Assembly: GCA_907163375.1 (NCBI GenBank)
Contig: CAJQUW010008605.1
Location: 124,001-188,000, forward strand
From: Prostheceraeus crozeri
Taxonomy: Eukaryota > Platyhelminthes > Polycladida > Euryleptidae
Direction of reading: 5' to 3'
Length of the DNA stretch: 64,000 nt
A model generated the notes under the pieces. The model was not told the DNA's origin, did no database searches, and was given only the letters and a program-made list of their open reading frames with translations. A program made the position numbers and the translations under genes. Below, piece by piece: positions 46,912 to 58,060 of this stretch. Numbering within the stretch: position 1 is the stretch's first letter; every line of letters starts with the position of its first letter.

Positions 46912-46981
46912 ATGACAGCTTTAGTCGCTCTCTTTGGACTTCTGTCCATTCAAGCCGCTGTGGCTATAGTTACTCCTGAAG
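46912..46981 (+). CDS. Kunitz-type inhibitor, exon 1 (signal peptide)
   Basis: Starts MTALVALFGLLSIQAAVA, a typical secretory signal peptide with a hydrophobic core and small residues at the likely cleavage site, then IVTPE. It ends after the first base of a codon at G|GTAAGA (donor 46,982). The frame is open upstream, but this ATG is chosen because it gives a clean signal peptide and sits just below the TATA-like box. The phase-1 donor fits the phase-1 acceptor of the Kunitz exon at 62,594, 15.6 kb away; other exons in between cannot be excluded. Confidence 0.7.
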
Positions 46982-48177
46982 GTAAGAATTATTGATGTCA
47001 TTTCGTATTGTATTTGAATTGATCTCTGTATATTGAATACGAAGCCTTGAAGGAGGCAATTATGGTCAGTGATTGCATGAGAAACGTAGATATTTGAGGA
47101 TTGCGTTAGGAATGTCCTCATGGGGCGAAGTCTAAGGTAAAGACCATAGAAATCTGATTCTCAGTAATAGGAAAATAGAGAACCGACATGGACATGAAAG
47201 CAATACTATGTCGTGGGTGTGCATCTAGCCGATGTCGGCTTCCAGCGCCTCACAATGACAGCGGCACTTTGTCAGTGTACTTCGTGAAGGAATTCATTGT
47301 TCAGTTCAATTCAAACTAAAGAAGATGACTTCAACAGTTTTTATAACTGCAAAGGACAGTCAATTTGACCTTCAGCTGTTGAAGCTGACAGCATTCCGTG
47401 TGATATTGCTATTATTCACGTAAAAAGTGCATAGAAGCACTCGTGTATGAATGAGCACGATGATGACAACTTCATTTGCTCTTACTCAATGGTCTATAAC
47501 TGATTCGAATTGATAAAGATGATTATTTTGTAAGAAATTCACAAAATCTGTCGATTTTCAGAAAGTTGTTTAAATCAAAGTTCAAATTTTTCACGAATGC
47601 ATGGGTCAAATTTAATGAAGTTTGGATTGGCTGTCACAAATTCATTTACGCATAATCAATGATCACTTGAAACTGAAGCTGCAGTTATTACAGATCGTGA
47701 TTAATGTCAAAGAAAGCTTTGGGGGAAACACCATGGCTGAGGGCTAATGATTGCATTGACTGTTTTTGCAAAACAATAACATCACCACTTACAAGACATT
47801 GATTAGGAACATGGATGAGGTTTGAGCAATTCATGCGATTTTGTGGACGTATAGATCATTATAAGATTACATGTTGTTGATATGAAAGTCATCTGATCGA
47901 CACATTTCATTAAAAAAGCTGTCAGCTGTCGAATAATGCGTGACACGATTGACACGTTTTTGATCAGCTCTGTAAAACGATAAAAATATTGGCAATTTTG
48001 CAAATGTGCCTTTGAATCTGATTATGTCATATTTGAGCCAATTGTGTCCCGAAGCGTGGCATTAGTGGATAACGATGAAGTCAGCAAAATTTAATATCTT
48101 GATGTCACAGTGTTCTCAGATCACACAGGACACCCACTCTGATGATGATGCTGCGGTTCATTACAATGCTGTGTTTG

Positions 48178-48422
48178 TCAAATCTCAACAGATGTAACCA
48201 CCACGAGATATGTTCGGCAGTGCCTTTCTGGCTAATTCACGCTCTCAACAGATGGTCCGATGGCCTTGTGGTTAGAGGGTATGCTTGCACGTCCTCTTGC
48301 TCCAACGTCGCTGGCTCAAACCTACCCACGACTGATGAGGCCCAACAGGCCGAAACATGTCTCGTGGTGGTTACATTTGCTGAGAATTGATAAATTTATC
48401 AATTGCCAGGTTACTTGTCTTA
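48178..48422 (+). mobile_element. tRNA-box retroposon carrying a hammerhead ribozyme
   Basis: A 245-bp body flanked by perfect 13-bp direct repeats AATGCTGTGTTTG (48,165-48,177 and 48,423-48,435), a target-site duplication of retroposon size. It contains an A-box-like TGGCCTTGTGGTTAGAGGG (48,261-48,279) and a B-box-like GGCTCAAACCT (48,313-48,323) with tRNA-like spacing. The complete hammerhead motif follows directly. A reversed partial copy of the ribozyme's 3' half lies near its start (48,190-48,215). It resembles a SINE or metazoan retrozyme. Confidence 0.75.
48326..48367 (+). ncRNA. type I hammerhead ribozyme
   Basis: All parts are present in order. Helix I strand CCACGA (48,326-48,331); core CTGATGA (48,332-48,338); helix II GGCC, loop CAACA, GGCC (48,339-48,351); core GAA (48,352-48,354); minimal helix III AC, loop AT, GT (48,355-48,360); cleavage-site C at 48,361; helix I return TCGTGG (48,362-48,367). 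Helix I extends past an internal loop by AACC (48,319-48,322) pairing with GGTT (48,369-48,372), the usual place for tertiary contacts with loop II. A very short helix III is known for hammerheads of Penelope-like elements and animal retrozymes. Predicted self-cleavage falls between 48,361 and 48,362. Confidence 0.88.
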
Positions 48423-48423
48423 A

Positions 48424-48520
48424 AATGCTGTGTTTGCAAGAAGTCTTACCGTGCATCTTTGAAGTGCTGTGCTTGTAATTTGTGGGCCCATGAGAAGTGT
48501 GGCATTAGTGAGAAACGATT
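48424..48520 (+). pseudogene. PHD-like zinc-finger fragment
   Basis: One frame reads LKCCVCKKSYRASLKC followed by CACNLWAHEKCGIS, with Cys-x2-Cys, Cys-x2-Cys and Trp-x-His-x2-Cys spacing. PHD-type fingers of this kind occur in ORF1 of some LINEs and in host proteins. The retroposon duplication falls inside the CCVC codons. A similar string (GTGGCATTAGTG) occurs at 48,054, so a partial duplicate lies upstream. Too short to assign further. Confidence 0.4.
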
Positions 48521-48523
48521 TAT

Positions 48524-50132
48524 TATTATTGCAATAACTGCAATTAATATATCAGCATATTTATTACATATTTTATGTCTTAAAGGTTTCCTTTAACCTA
48601 TACTGATACTATTCAACCTATACTGATACACTGACCAATTAAAGATTTTTGACTCAATGATGATTGATTTACACATTGCACAAAACAAAGTAATTGTTCA
48701 TTTTATTAGTCAGAAGCATAATCAGACTTATTAAATGGCATAGCTGTGTAGTGAGTGCATTATTTAACATATTAAAGATAGGTAATTAAAGTAAATTCAT
48801 TTTTGGATAAATGGCGGTTGTCACAGACATTTTAGGTGTTCGATGATAACTGCGTATAGATGTAATATATGAAACATATGATATGTAAAAAACACATGTA
48901 AGCTTGCAGTAAATACAATGTCCGAACTTTATATGCGCGGTTTTTTCAAGCCAAAAATGAAATAGCTAATGACCATCATGTATTTCTTATTTGAAATATT
49001 CTATGAATTGAGTAAAATTTTGGTCTTAACTTCAAGTTCTTATCACATAAGCCCAGTTCTCCTAAGATTCAAATCAACAAATAAATAAATTTTTATAACT
49101 TGATTTGTATATATGCAGCATTACTAGAAGATCGAAACTCAATCGAAGTTTACATGAATGGCGATGTCGTTAAAAGGATCTTGCTTGATCAGACAGCATA
49201 TCAACTGATGTTTGAGGTGCTTGTATTTTTCCCGTGACATTCTCTTTAGTACGAGTATAAGAAACAATCTCTTGTAGCGTGACCTTTCTCCAATCATAGT
49301 GAATAATTGCTCGAGTTGATTTCTCACACTACATAACCGCATGAATATTGTGTGAAATTTCTATGTACATGAAAATAAACACATCTCTACTCTACCTCCC
49401 ATCTACATTGTATTCCCCGCAAATAATATAAGTATTTCAACTGTTTCAGTCTTTGTTTCATGACCCATCACATTCATTCCACCATCTGTCACCGCATACA
49501 TCCCAGCTACTAATTCTTTGATAGTAGAAAAAAAGTTGTAACCCTTTGTAACCTTTTGTAGAAAAAACTTCATCGTGCTTGATTTATATTCTACTTATTT
49601 TATATTTTTTACTCTATATTTCTATATTCTCTTATTGCGCTTTATACGTTGTTATCCTATTTTGTAATATGGGCGAGATTAAGAGACATTATGTCAATCT
49701 ATCAGCATAATCGTAGCATAAGTTGTAGCTTTAGTATCTTTATTTGTTCAACGGCGAACGACAAGTAAGGGCTCAGTGTAAGTAAGGGCGACAAGTTATT
49801 TGCTTCACAAGAGCACTTGTCAGATTATCACTTGTCGGCACTCCAACGAATGAGGCGCATGAGGTGCGGTGCTACCCTCAAATTCAGTTGTGCAAGCAAG
49901 ATGGAAGACGTCAAATTACAACTAGAGGTTGTCACGGCAATTGTTTCTGAGACGATTGCGCAATAGCGGGGCAAACATCAAATTTAAGGTGTCAAGAAGA
50001 AGATGATTAAGATGAATTTTCCTGAAGTCAGTTGTGGAACGACAGGGAAATTAACAATATATTGGAAGGAAACTCCAATTACAGTATCTCAAGGAGTCAT
50101 TATAGTTGTAAAACCTACAAATTGCCTAATTA
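48524..50132. other. intronic AT-rich DNA, no recognised element
   Basis: No coding frame with recognisable features, RNA gene or repeat boundary was found. Confidence 0.35.
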
Positions 50133-50351
50133 CACTCTAAACCAGCACCTCCTAAATCACACACTGAAGCGAGACACTATTCGTAACTAATAAAAAAATC
50201 CTAAAGCAAAGCGTTTTAGGAGGCTAGCGCACTAGTGTTATTGTTCTCTTTAGTATGTCAGCATTCTATTTCACGTAACCTCCTAAAATTCTAGTGTGTC
50301 GCGCTTTAGGATGCAGATTTCTTCGATTTTAGGAGGTGACAGTTTACAGTG
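50133..50351 (-). mobile_element. 219-bp MITE, copy a
   Basis: Ends CACTCTAAACCAGCACCTCC and, on the complement, CACTGTAAACTGTCACCTCC form ~26-bp imperfect TIRs. Flanked by TA on both sides (50,131-50,132; 50,352-50,353). Opposite orientation to copies b and c. No coding capacity. Confidence 0.92.
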
Positions 50352-50649
50352 TACGAATGCTTCTAAGTCAGCCTTAAATAGATCTGAGGATTATTGAATA
50401 ATGTAATACTCGTGAATGCTAAAATTGTAAATAATTAAAATGGTAGGCCTATCCTAAACTATATACATGAATGACAAAGGATACAAATACAGAAATGAAA
50501 AAACATCTTTTAGCTCCAATTTGATATTGTGCCTATAGATTATATCAGAGAATATTAGAAAATACATATTTGACAACATATTGGTCTAGAGCAGTGTGCT
50601 ATCTCATTGTTAGATAATAGAGTAGGACAAAATGTTAGAGTAGGCATAA

Positions 50650-51617
50650 CCATCCAATAGTCTCGCATAGCCTTCGTCAAAACACAGAATCCCCAAAAGG
50701 CTTAGTTGGAGTGCCATAAAAACTCAAATTAGTAATTCATTAGATGAGCATGTTACAAAAATAAGTAAGAAAGAGAAGCATGAGGCTACTTTATTCTCAG
50801 CGTGGAAATCAAGAATCATGGCACTGATTAAAGATCGAATATATCTTGCCAAGAACTCTTTGAATAGATTTCGCGTACACATTAATCGACACAAGATTGA
50901 TGTCAAAATGGGTAAAAATCTGAAAGAATTGCAGAATGACGTCATAATTACGCCAGTTGATAAAGCATCTAATAATTATGCCTTCATTTGCAAAAAGTTT
51001 TATCTCCAAATTCTCTTAGCCGAGTTGAGAAATGATATTTCCACGTCGAACATATCGGGTAATGATACCTATGGTCCAGAGCAAATTTTAGCGCAGCATG
51101 TAATTGAGCAACATATACAACAATTATGAAAAGCGAGTTTAAACTATCTGTCTGTGAAAAAGACAGAAAATTACCAAAATCATATTGGATTCCAAAATTT
51201 CACAAAACTCCATGCAAATTTAGATTCATAGCAGGAGCACGACAATGCACATCGAAAGAGCTTTCCATCAAAGTAAACTCAGCCTTAAGTATTTTGCGTG
51301 ACAATTTTCAGAAATATTGTATGGCAATTATGAGAAACAGCGGTTTCGATTGTTTCTGGAGTATAAAGTCCACACAAGAATTTCTACACAGATTAAATTC
51401 GACGCAAGTTCATTCATTGCAAGTTTTCGATTTTTCAACCTTATATACGAATCTTGATCAAAAATTGATTGAAGATCACATATTCGCTATTATGGATTTG
51501 GTGTTTAATTCCTCAAATAGAAAATTTATTTGCATTGGATATGATAAGTCCTTTTGTTCAATGAAAAAATATAATGGCTATCACTGTTTTGATAAACAGA
51601 AGTTAAAAGAAGCCATG
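50650..51617 (+). pseudogene. Penelope-like element 1, N-terminal and RT part 1
   Basis: Frames give HVTKISKKEKHEATLF, ALIKDRIYLAKNSLNRFRVH, DVIITPVDKASNNYAFICKK, KSYWIPKFHKTPCKFRFIAG and LQVFDFSTLYTNLDQKLIED. The order KLHK(T/N)P...RFI and (D/T)F(S/T)TLYT.(L/I) is that of Penelope-like reverse transcriptases. A stop near 51,127 and small lesions split the frame. The first ~30 bases differ from the second copy at 55,457 onward, so the 5' part is truncated or rearranged. It is cut by MITE copy b at 51,618. Confidence 0.85.
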
Positions 51618-51836
51618 ACTGTAAACTGTCACCTCCTAAAATCGAATAAATCTGTATCCTAAAGCGCGACACACTAGAATTTTAGGAGGTTGCGTGAAAT
51701 AGAATGCTGACATACTAAAGAGAACAATAACACTAGTGCGCTAGCCTCCTGAAACGCTTTGCTTTAGGATTTTTTTTATTAGTTACGAATAGTGTCTCGC
51801 TTCAGTGTGTGATTTAGGAGGTGCTGGTTTAGAGTG
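51618..51836 (+). mobile_element. 219-bp MITE, copy b, inside the RT gene
   Basis: ACTGTAAACTG to GGTTTAGAGTG; about one base at the left end is lost. It interrupts the Penelope-like RT between KLKEAMT and the TYVTFGN motif. The target duplication is unclear (possibly AC). Confidence 0.9.
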
Positions 51837-52500
51837 ACATTTCCTATTATCACAGACCTACGTCACATTCGGTAATTTAGTTTTCAGGCAGATTGAAGGC
51901 ATTTCAATGGGAGGAAATTCTAGTCCACTTCTAGCTGACCTATTCCTCTTACACTGCGAATATGTTCTTATGCAAAATTTGATAAAAACTAAGAAATATC
52001 ATTTAGCACGCTTGTTATCACCTACATCAAGATACATAGACGACATATGTGTTGTCAATTATAAAAACTTTAATTAATTCGTTGATTCAAAGAACGATCC
52101 ACCTGACTTGTTGGCGGAGAGAAATGGTGATAACAATAAAGAGGTAGTCTACCTTGATGTGAAAATACAAATCTCACAGAACAGCTTGAGAACTTCCGTA
52201 TATCACAAAGTAGATGACTTCTCTTTCTTTGTGGTGCAACTGACTTTCCAGAGAGCATGATCCCATTACAAATCTTCATGTTTTCGCGTCGCAAGTAGTC
52301 AGATATTGTAGAATATGCTCGAAGTTACAAGACGCATTACGCAAAACTAACAAGACAATAAATATCATGAAATCCAGAGGTTATTCTCAGCATGACTTGA
52401 TGAGTTACACAGAAAAGGCTCTCACAAGGCATAATGAATCGCTTAACAAATATGGTCTTTTCTCGGCTCGACAATTCACTTCACTCTGTGAATTTCAATG
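51837..52500 (+). pseudogene. Penelope-like element 1, RT part 2 and thumb
   Basis: After the MITE the frames give TYVTFGNLVFRQIEGISMGG, NSSPLLADLFLLHCEY, SRYIDDICVV and, further on, GYSQHDLMSYTEKALTRHN and ESLNKYGLFS. The YIDD box is the RT catalytic core (the usual form in this class is (R/Y)(Y/F)(I/V)DD). FGN..FRQ..GI.MG is diagnostic for Penelope-like enzymes. Several frame changes and a stop at about 52,077 show decay. Confidence 0.85.
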
Positions 52501-52613
52501 AGGCACGCGACCAACAAACGATTCACATTTTCCTTAATCCCTTGCTGCATAGGTGAATAAACGACTAACAATGACTTGTAGACATCACATGGGGGCGGTG
52601 AAGAGTGAATACA

Positions 52614-52832
52614 CACTGTAAACTGTCACCTCCTAAAATCGAAGAAATCTGCATCCTAAAGCGCGACACACTAGAATTTTAGGAGGTTGCGTGAAATAGA
52701 ATGCTGACATACTACAGAGAACAATAACACTAGTGCGCTAGCCTCCTAAAACGCTTTGCTTTAGGATTTTTTTATTAGTTACGAATAGTGTCTCGCTTCA
52801 GTGTGTGATTTAGGAGGTGCTGGTTTAGAGTG
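52614..52832 (+). mobile_element. 219-bp MITE, copy c
   Basis: CACTGTAAACTG to GGTTTAGAGTG, flanked by CA on both sides (52,612-52,613; 52,833-52,834). Same orientation as copy b. Confidence 0.92.
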
Positions 52833-54279
52833 CAGAGCGCTTTGCGTGGCTTACGGGAGATGAGAGAGCTCCCATTGTTAAGTCTTGATGCATGAGGCGA
52901 AGTTTGTGTAAAGGCGGATTACATATTTATCACACAGCGATTACATCTTTATGGGATTCGAGGATGAACAGGATCTGTTTACTTGTGGGAATCGAAAAGG
53001 CAAAGATTGATGTACAGGATTTGTTTACATGTGCGGATCGCAAAAAGCATACTGTATTTATTGATGGGATGAATTTAATGACAGGATGAGTTTACATGTA
53101 GGATACGTAACAATTGAATGATGTCTGATTTATCTTTGTGACATATCTTTCAGGACATATCATTACCTATTCAGTATTTTGTCAGCCACAATGTGTGAGA
53201 TTCCGCTCGTCTGGGTTTGAGTGTTCAGGTTAGGGGTCGAAACACAACTAGACGAGTACCTACTGATGACTGACGGACTGCAGTATTATGTTTTATATCC
53301 CTTAATCGGTAACTGAAGTAGTGGTCGATGTATTGTAATTCAAATGAAGAAATGTGGAATTACATGAATTATTGTAGACGGATGAAGAAACTGGCGATAA
53401 CAAATTCAAGTGAAGAAATAGTATTTTCCATGTGTAGTCTTAGGTATAGTGTGTATGGTTTCATTGCTTTCGGTGTAGTAGAGTGTCATTGTAGTTCTAT
53501 TGTCTACCTCGATTATCCACTTTCCACTTATCAACTCTTACCATTATCCACTTTGTGTAGTGTCAGATATAGTTCACTTGTAATCGGTGCAGTAGCATCG
53601 TTGTGTTTCCATATTTTACCTCCACTTTTCCAATTTTTACTCATCGGTTTCCTGTTGTTTTATAATATCCATTTTTAATTTCCTTAACCTATGGTGACCA
53701 TTGTCCTATTCTGTTTCCACTATCAGCATTTGTAGTCGGTACAGTATATTAGACGTCTGCTTTGAACGTGTATGCGGCAGTGTTTGGAATATATGGTATT
53801 AGTATATTAACAGCAAGAATGAGTAGTAAGCTTAATACAAGTCTTAAGATTTCCATTTTTACCAGATATTAGGCCAAAGCTGATCAATTTTAATTCGTTG
53901 CCACGAGAAAGCTCCATTGAGTTCTTTTAAGAACTGATTAATCCAATGGTTACAGTAGCATTGTCTTTGTACACTTTCGGATTGGAGAATGCCATCAGTC
54001 TTCATTAGGACTACTTTAACTAATAATTTGAATTAGTAAGCATTATATTCTATTATAAATGGCTGCTGGTATGACTTTTATCATCGTATGAGAATTACTT
54101 GGATAGTATGTCTTCAGATGCAGGTGGTTTCACGACCCAGCTACTGGACCTCTGCTAGCTGGCGAAATGCCTAATTTGTCCCACATCTTAATAATTATCA
54201 TACATTGTCACTTAGGCTCAAATGCCAATAGATAGCATGAATTTGAAAGTCCAACCTCGGCAAATTCCTCGCTCTTTTT
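52833..54279. other. insert between the RT and endonuclease parts
   Basis: Interrupts the Penelope-like element. 52,960-53,115 is a degenerate minisatellite of ACAGGATTTGTTTACATGTG-type units (four). 53,430-53,760 has TAGTGTCAGATATAG and GTAGTAGAGTG-like words repeated imperfectly. No credible gene was found, including the 116-codon frame at 53,328. Confidence 0.4.
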
Positions 54280-55131
54280 GAGGCTTTGGCAAATTTTCTC
54301 ATGGTTTACTATATGGTACGAAAAATGTTCAGCGTTAATGCGAAGGAGTGGATAGCGCCCTCTAATTTGAAAAACATTAGATTTTGTGGTAGCAATAGCT
54401 GTCTTTGCTGTAAATCTTTGAATAACGAAAATTGCTACGAAAGTTTTAGTACAGGCAACCGGTTTATCTTTGATCAGCCAAGTGTTTTTACTTGTAAAAG
54501 TAGAAATGTTATTTATCTTATATCATGTAGCAGATGTGAAATGCAATATGTAGGACAAACAAAGCAACCGCTACATTGTAGATTAAATGGTCATCGTCAT
54601 TCAGTATTAAAAGGTCACTTAAACACATATCTTAGCAATCACTTTAAGCAAGATCATCATTCTTGGACTGATGTTGAATTGCAAATTTGTGATCATGTTG
54701 GTGACAATATATACCCATCACCGGAAGAGATAACCAGAGAGCTCAACCGCAAGGAAAACATGCATATCAAGATGCTCAATACCTTATACCCTTTGGGTTT
54801 GAATGATTGAATTTTGGGAGGTGGATGTGTATCTCAGCAGTCTATATCCAATGATCAATTTTTTAGTTATCCGATTAGCAGACGAAAAAGGAGTCATGGA
54901 ATAAGAAAATCGGGTAGAAAAAGCTCAAGTATTATGGAACTTGACAATACTTATCAAGAATTGCAAGATTATTTTGAGACGCGTAGGATGTCAAAGTTTT
55001 ATCATCATCTAAAATCTCTCCCTAAAACTATGCTAAGAGCCATTCTAGGCAAGACAAGGGATGAGGCAAACATGATGACACTTGTACTAACAGAATGCAT
55101 TCAAAATAAACTTACCGGTAACCTAGACTCG
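54280..55131 (+). pseudogene. Penelope-like element 1, GIY-YIG endonuclease and C-terminus
   Basis: The frame gives WIAPSNLKNIRFCGS, CLCCKSLN, VIYLISCSRCEMQYVGQTKQ and LHCRLNGHRHSVLKG: the Cys-x2-Cys linker and GIY-YIG nuclease (VIYLI...YVGQT, Arg and His downstream) that nick target DNA in these elements. TGA at 54,808-54,810 follows LYPLGLND. The same frame continues ILGGGCVSQQS and RRKRSHGIRK, which matches my memory of the longer C-terminus of many Penelope-like proteins, so the stop is probably a point mutation. It ends at 55,131-55,133. Confidence 0.88.
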
Positions 55132-55149
55132 TAGAACAAAAATGTAAAA

Positions 55150-55745
55150 GAACTAGCAACCATGATCATCCCGTTCGAATCTCAGACAACAGACTCACTC
55201 AATCCCATGTCTATATTCTGCGATCACAGTGTGTGCAAGCTTATTCCAAACACAATTCAAGAACGTTATCCACCGAAAATATAATATAAATTAGATAAAC
55301 CCACTGCATTAAAGTTTTGAAATTATGGGCGTTTTTTGAATAACCTGAAGTTTCAGGATGTGATCCACATCATGAACAATCCATGCTCATGTAGCAAGAG
55401 GTAATCCTTTGTTTACCGACATTATGGTCACGTAACATTATGGTGATCTGGATATTGTGGATGATGAAGACTTACGTCAACTCGTCAGTTTTGGTACCAA
55501 ACACAGAATCCCCAAAAGCCTTAGTTGGAATGCCATAAAAACTCAAATTAGTAATTCACTAGATGAGCATGTTACAAAAATAAGTAAGAAAGAGAAGCTT
55601 GAGGCTACATTCTACTTTATTCTCAGTGTGGAAATCAATAATCATGGCACTGATTAAAGATCGAATAGATTTCGCGCACACAGTAATCGACACAAGATTA
55701 ATGTCAAAATGGGTAAAAATCTGAAAGAATTGCACGCACAGTTCT
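55150..55745 (+). pseudogene. Penelope-like element 2, N-terminal fragment
   Basis: Starts about 20 bases after element 1 ends. Frames give YKLDKPTALKF, NYGRFLNNLKFQDVIHIMNN, PCSCSK, YRHYGHV, VDDEDLRQLVSFGTKHRIPK and SLSWNAIKTQISNSLDEHVT. The last part is a close copy of 50,667-50,945. The Cys-x-Cys followed by HGHV(I/T) is the conserved N-terminal motif of this class. Head-to-tail arrangement is common in Penelope-like elements. It is truncated at about 55,745. Confidence 0.75.
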
Positions 55746-56015
55746 TCAATTTGCTTCATATTTGTTCTAATATAAGAAAAGCAGAATCAATTCCTTTTTT
55801 CCAAATAATCTGTATGCAACTAGAGAAGAATGCCTGAAGATTAATTTCATTAAAACCTTCTCTAACGCATACTTATCTACTAATTACTTAAGATTGTACA
55901 CGAAAGAAAAAAATGCAAGAGTCAAAAAAGATAGAATATATTATGTCAATTCATTGTAGAAAGTCAGTAAAAAAGTGAGCACACGAAGTAATTCTTGAAG
56001 TTATTCTACTCAATC

Positions 56016-56768
56016 TCAACTGTAAAGTAGTAGGGTTTGTCGTAAGAAGAAGAAGGGTCCCTTATGAAAAATCCTCCGCGGGATTCTACGCAAATTCTTT
56101 TCTTCTATCTCTAATGCTTTCATGTTATTTTTTGAAGTTCTAAAATATGTTGCTACAGCCATCAGTTCTGTTTTCCATGCTCTTAGTTCTGGAACTGAGC
56201 TCATCATATCCTCAGTTGCAAGGTCAGTCCTGTGAGTGCAGCACCAAATAGTTAGCAATTTTCTGTCAAAATGGTTGTTGAGTCGACGCCACAGACCTGC
56301 TCTTCTCCCTGTATTGGCAGATTCTCCGTCTGTTGTGATACCTGCACATTTAGACACATCAAGTTTTAAGTTTTTCATGACTGACAGAAGGCTTTGTAGA
56401 AGTCCCTGAGCTCCGGCGCTGTCTGGACAATGCAGTCCCAAAAATACAGTTTTGAGTTCAAGCTCTTTTGTGAGTAGGCGAGCACACTTGTTGTCTCGCA
56501 TTGTCTTCGAAACAGATCCGTCAATCTGAATAGAAAAGACTATGCATTCGCGAAGACAGATGACTAGTCTCTTCTTTTCCTGTCTTGCGACACAGGATAG
56601 CATTTCAGCATAATTATTTGGATCCCTGTAATGCAGTTGAGAAACCTCTGGTTCATAAGCTCGAACTTCACAATCATATCCTTCTGCATCTATTCTTGTC
56701 AGAAATCGATCGGATGCAAGTTGCGTTAGAGATGAGTGCGCGCAGTGATTGATGCAAAAGGAGGCCAT
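56016..56768 (-). pseudogene. hAT-like transposase (KIAA1586-like), catalytic part
   Basis: About 250 codons. Motifs are FSIQIDGSVSKTMRDNKCAR (first Asp region), LKLDVSKCAGITTDGESANT (the hAT 'TDG' segment), NHFDRKLLTIWCCTHRTDLA (CxxH) and ATYFRTSKNNMKALEI. The combination is that of hAT-derived, KIAA1586/ZMYM6-like proteins frequent in invertebrate genomes. The C-terminal dimerisation domain is missing and the frame ends at YS-stop, so it is truncated. The N-terminal part lies at 57,028-57,747 with about 260 bases in between. Confidence 0.75.
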
Positions 56769-57027
56769 ACAAAATTCTAACGATTGAATAATTGTTTTAA
56801 TAATATAATTGTGTTATAAATGAGATTATCCATTTGCATAACTCTGGTTTTGCTTAAAAATGAAAATTTGTTTTTATCTGCGATTAAGCCGTCTTTTCTA
56901 TCTCTCCCAAGTAATTTGGCGCGCAATATTTATGCATACGACCATATTTGCTGCCTTTCATAATGAATAACAGAGCCGAAAACTACAGGCCAAGTAACTT
57001 ATGACCCAAGTCACAATCAAGCAGCAT

Positions 57028-57747
57028 TTAGTTCAAATTGAAGTAACGTTGTAAAATGTAGGCGATAATAACTGAAAAAGCAGGTGTCCCAAGTAATGTG
57101 GCGCGTACTGTAACTGCAAATTCTAGAACTTGCCCTTGATGCTTCTTCAAAACTTTGATCCACGGATGGTCATCGGATGCTAAAGTCCATGTTTCCTGGA
57201 GTTTTATGTGCTCCTTTGTTTTCATGTGCAAATCTGATAGCAGATGATCAATAACTAGACATAATCGATGTTTTGACTCCGCTGGAATTCCAGATGCGAT
57301 TGGTACAACACCATTCTTCGATAGAGTCTCGGCAAAGTATTCATATTCATGACATGAAGTGCACTGAATATATGGTCTTTGTTTACCTCCACCTGCTCCT
57401 TGAGAAAACCTCTTCAAACAATCATTCCTTGCCACCAGCCATGTCAAATCAACTTTCATGCCGCGATACCATAATGTACTGCCCTCTGAAGTCATTGACG
57501 ATGATGCTATCGGTTCTTCATTTTCCGACTCATACTCCAAATCGACATTTCTGCCTTCTGAATTTGGATCGGTGGAGATAATGGGTATTGCAGCAAGAAT
57601 AACATCTTCGGTGATTGTGTGTGGGTTAAACACATCTGCTTGCTGATTGTCACTCTTTCCTACACATGCCGATCTGCTTTTGGAGTTCCTGCACATGCTT
57701 CTGTACTTATATTTGCTCTTTGCCAGAATACATCTAGCTTCTAACAT
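57028..57747 (-). pseudogene. hAT-like transposase, N-terminal part
   Basis: The same strand and order suggest the same gene as 56,016-56,768. It has an acidic stretch (DLEYESENEEPIASSS), a finger-like IQCTSCHEYEYFAETLSKNG and the conserved LVIDHLLSDLHMKTKEHIKL and SDDHPWIKVLKKHQGQV. In relatives the Cys/His cluster is a DNA-binding zinc finger and HPW..VLK. precedes the catalytic part. The joining 57,027-56,769 could be an intron or lost sequence; no clear splice sites were identified. Confidence 0.6.
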
Positions 57748-58060
57748 TTGGACGCCTCTTGTACCATTAGTTTGCCTTGCAGTTTTCTGTTTCTCTCTTC
57801 TGTCGGATTTTTCCTTAAATTACCTGAAAAATGATATTATTTTTTAAGCGAATGCTGTGCTGTATTATAAATCTATATAATGATGTAGTACATAATACTA
57901 ATACTATATTATATTATAATACTAATAATATGTATATATCATGTTGATAGGAAATTATTTTCTGCCGTGTTCTCGCTAACAGTTCGCCACTAGCTCAACG
58001 AATTACAAGGAAATATAGTACAGACAAATTGTAAAATAGCAAATTGTCTCGCACAACTAC

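Noticed and set aside
53328-53678. 116-codon hydrophobic frame as a membrane protein
   Set aside because: Made of imperfect DNA repeats and low-complexity T-rich sequence, with no conserved motif or promoter; likely chance.
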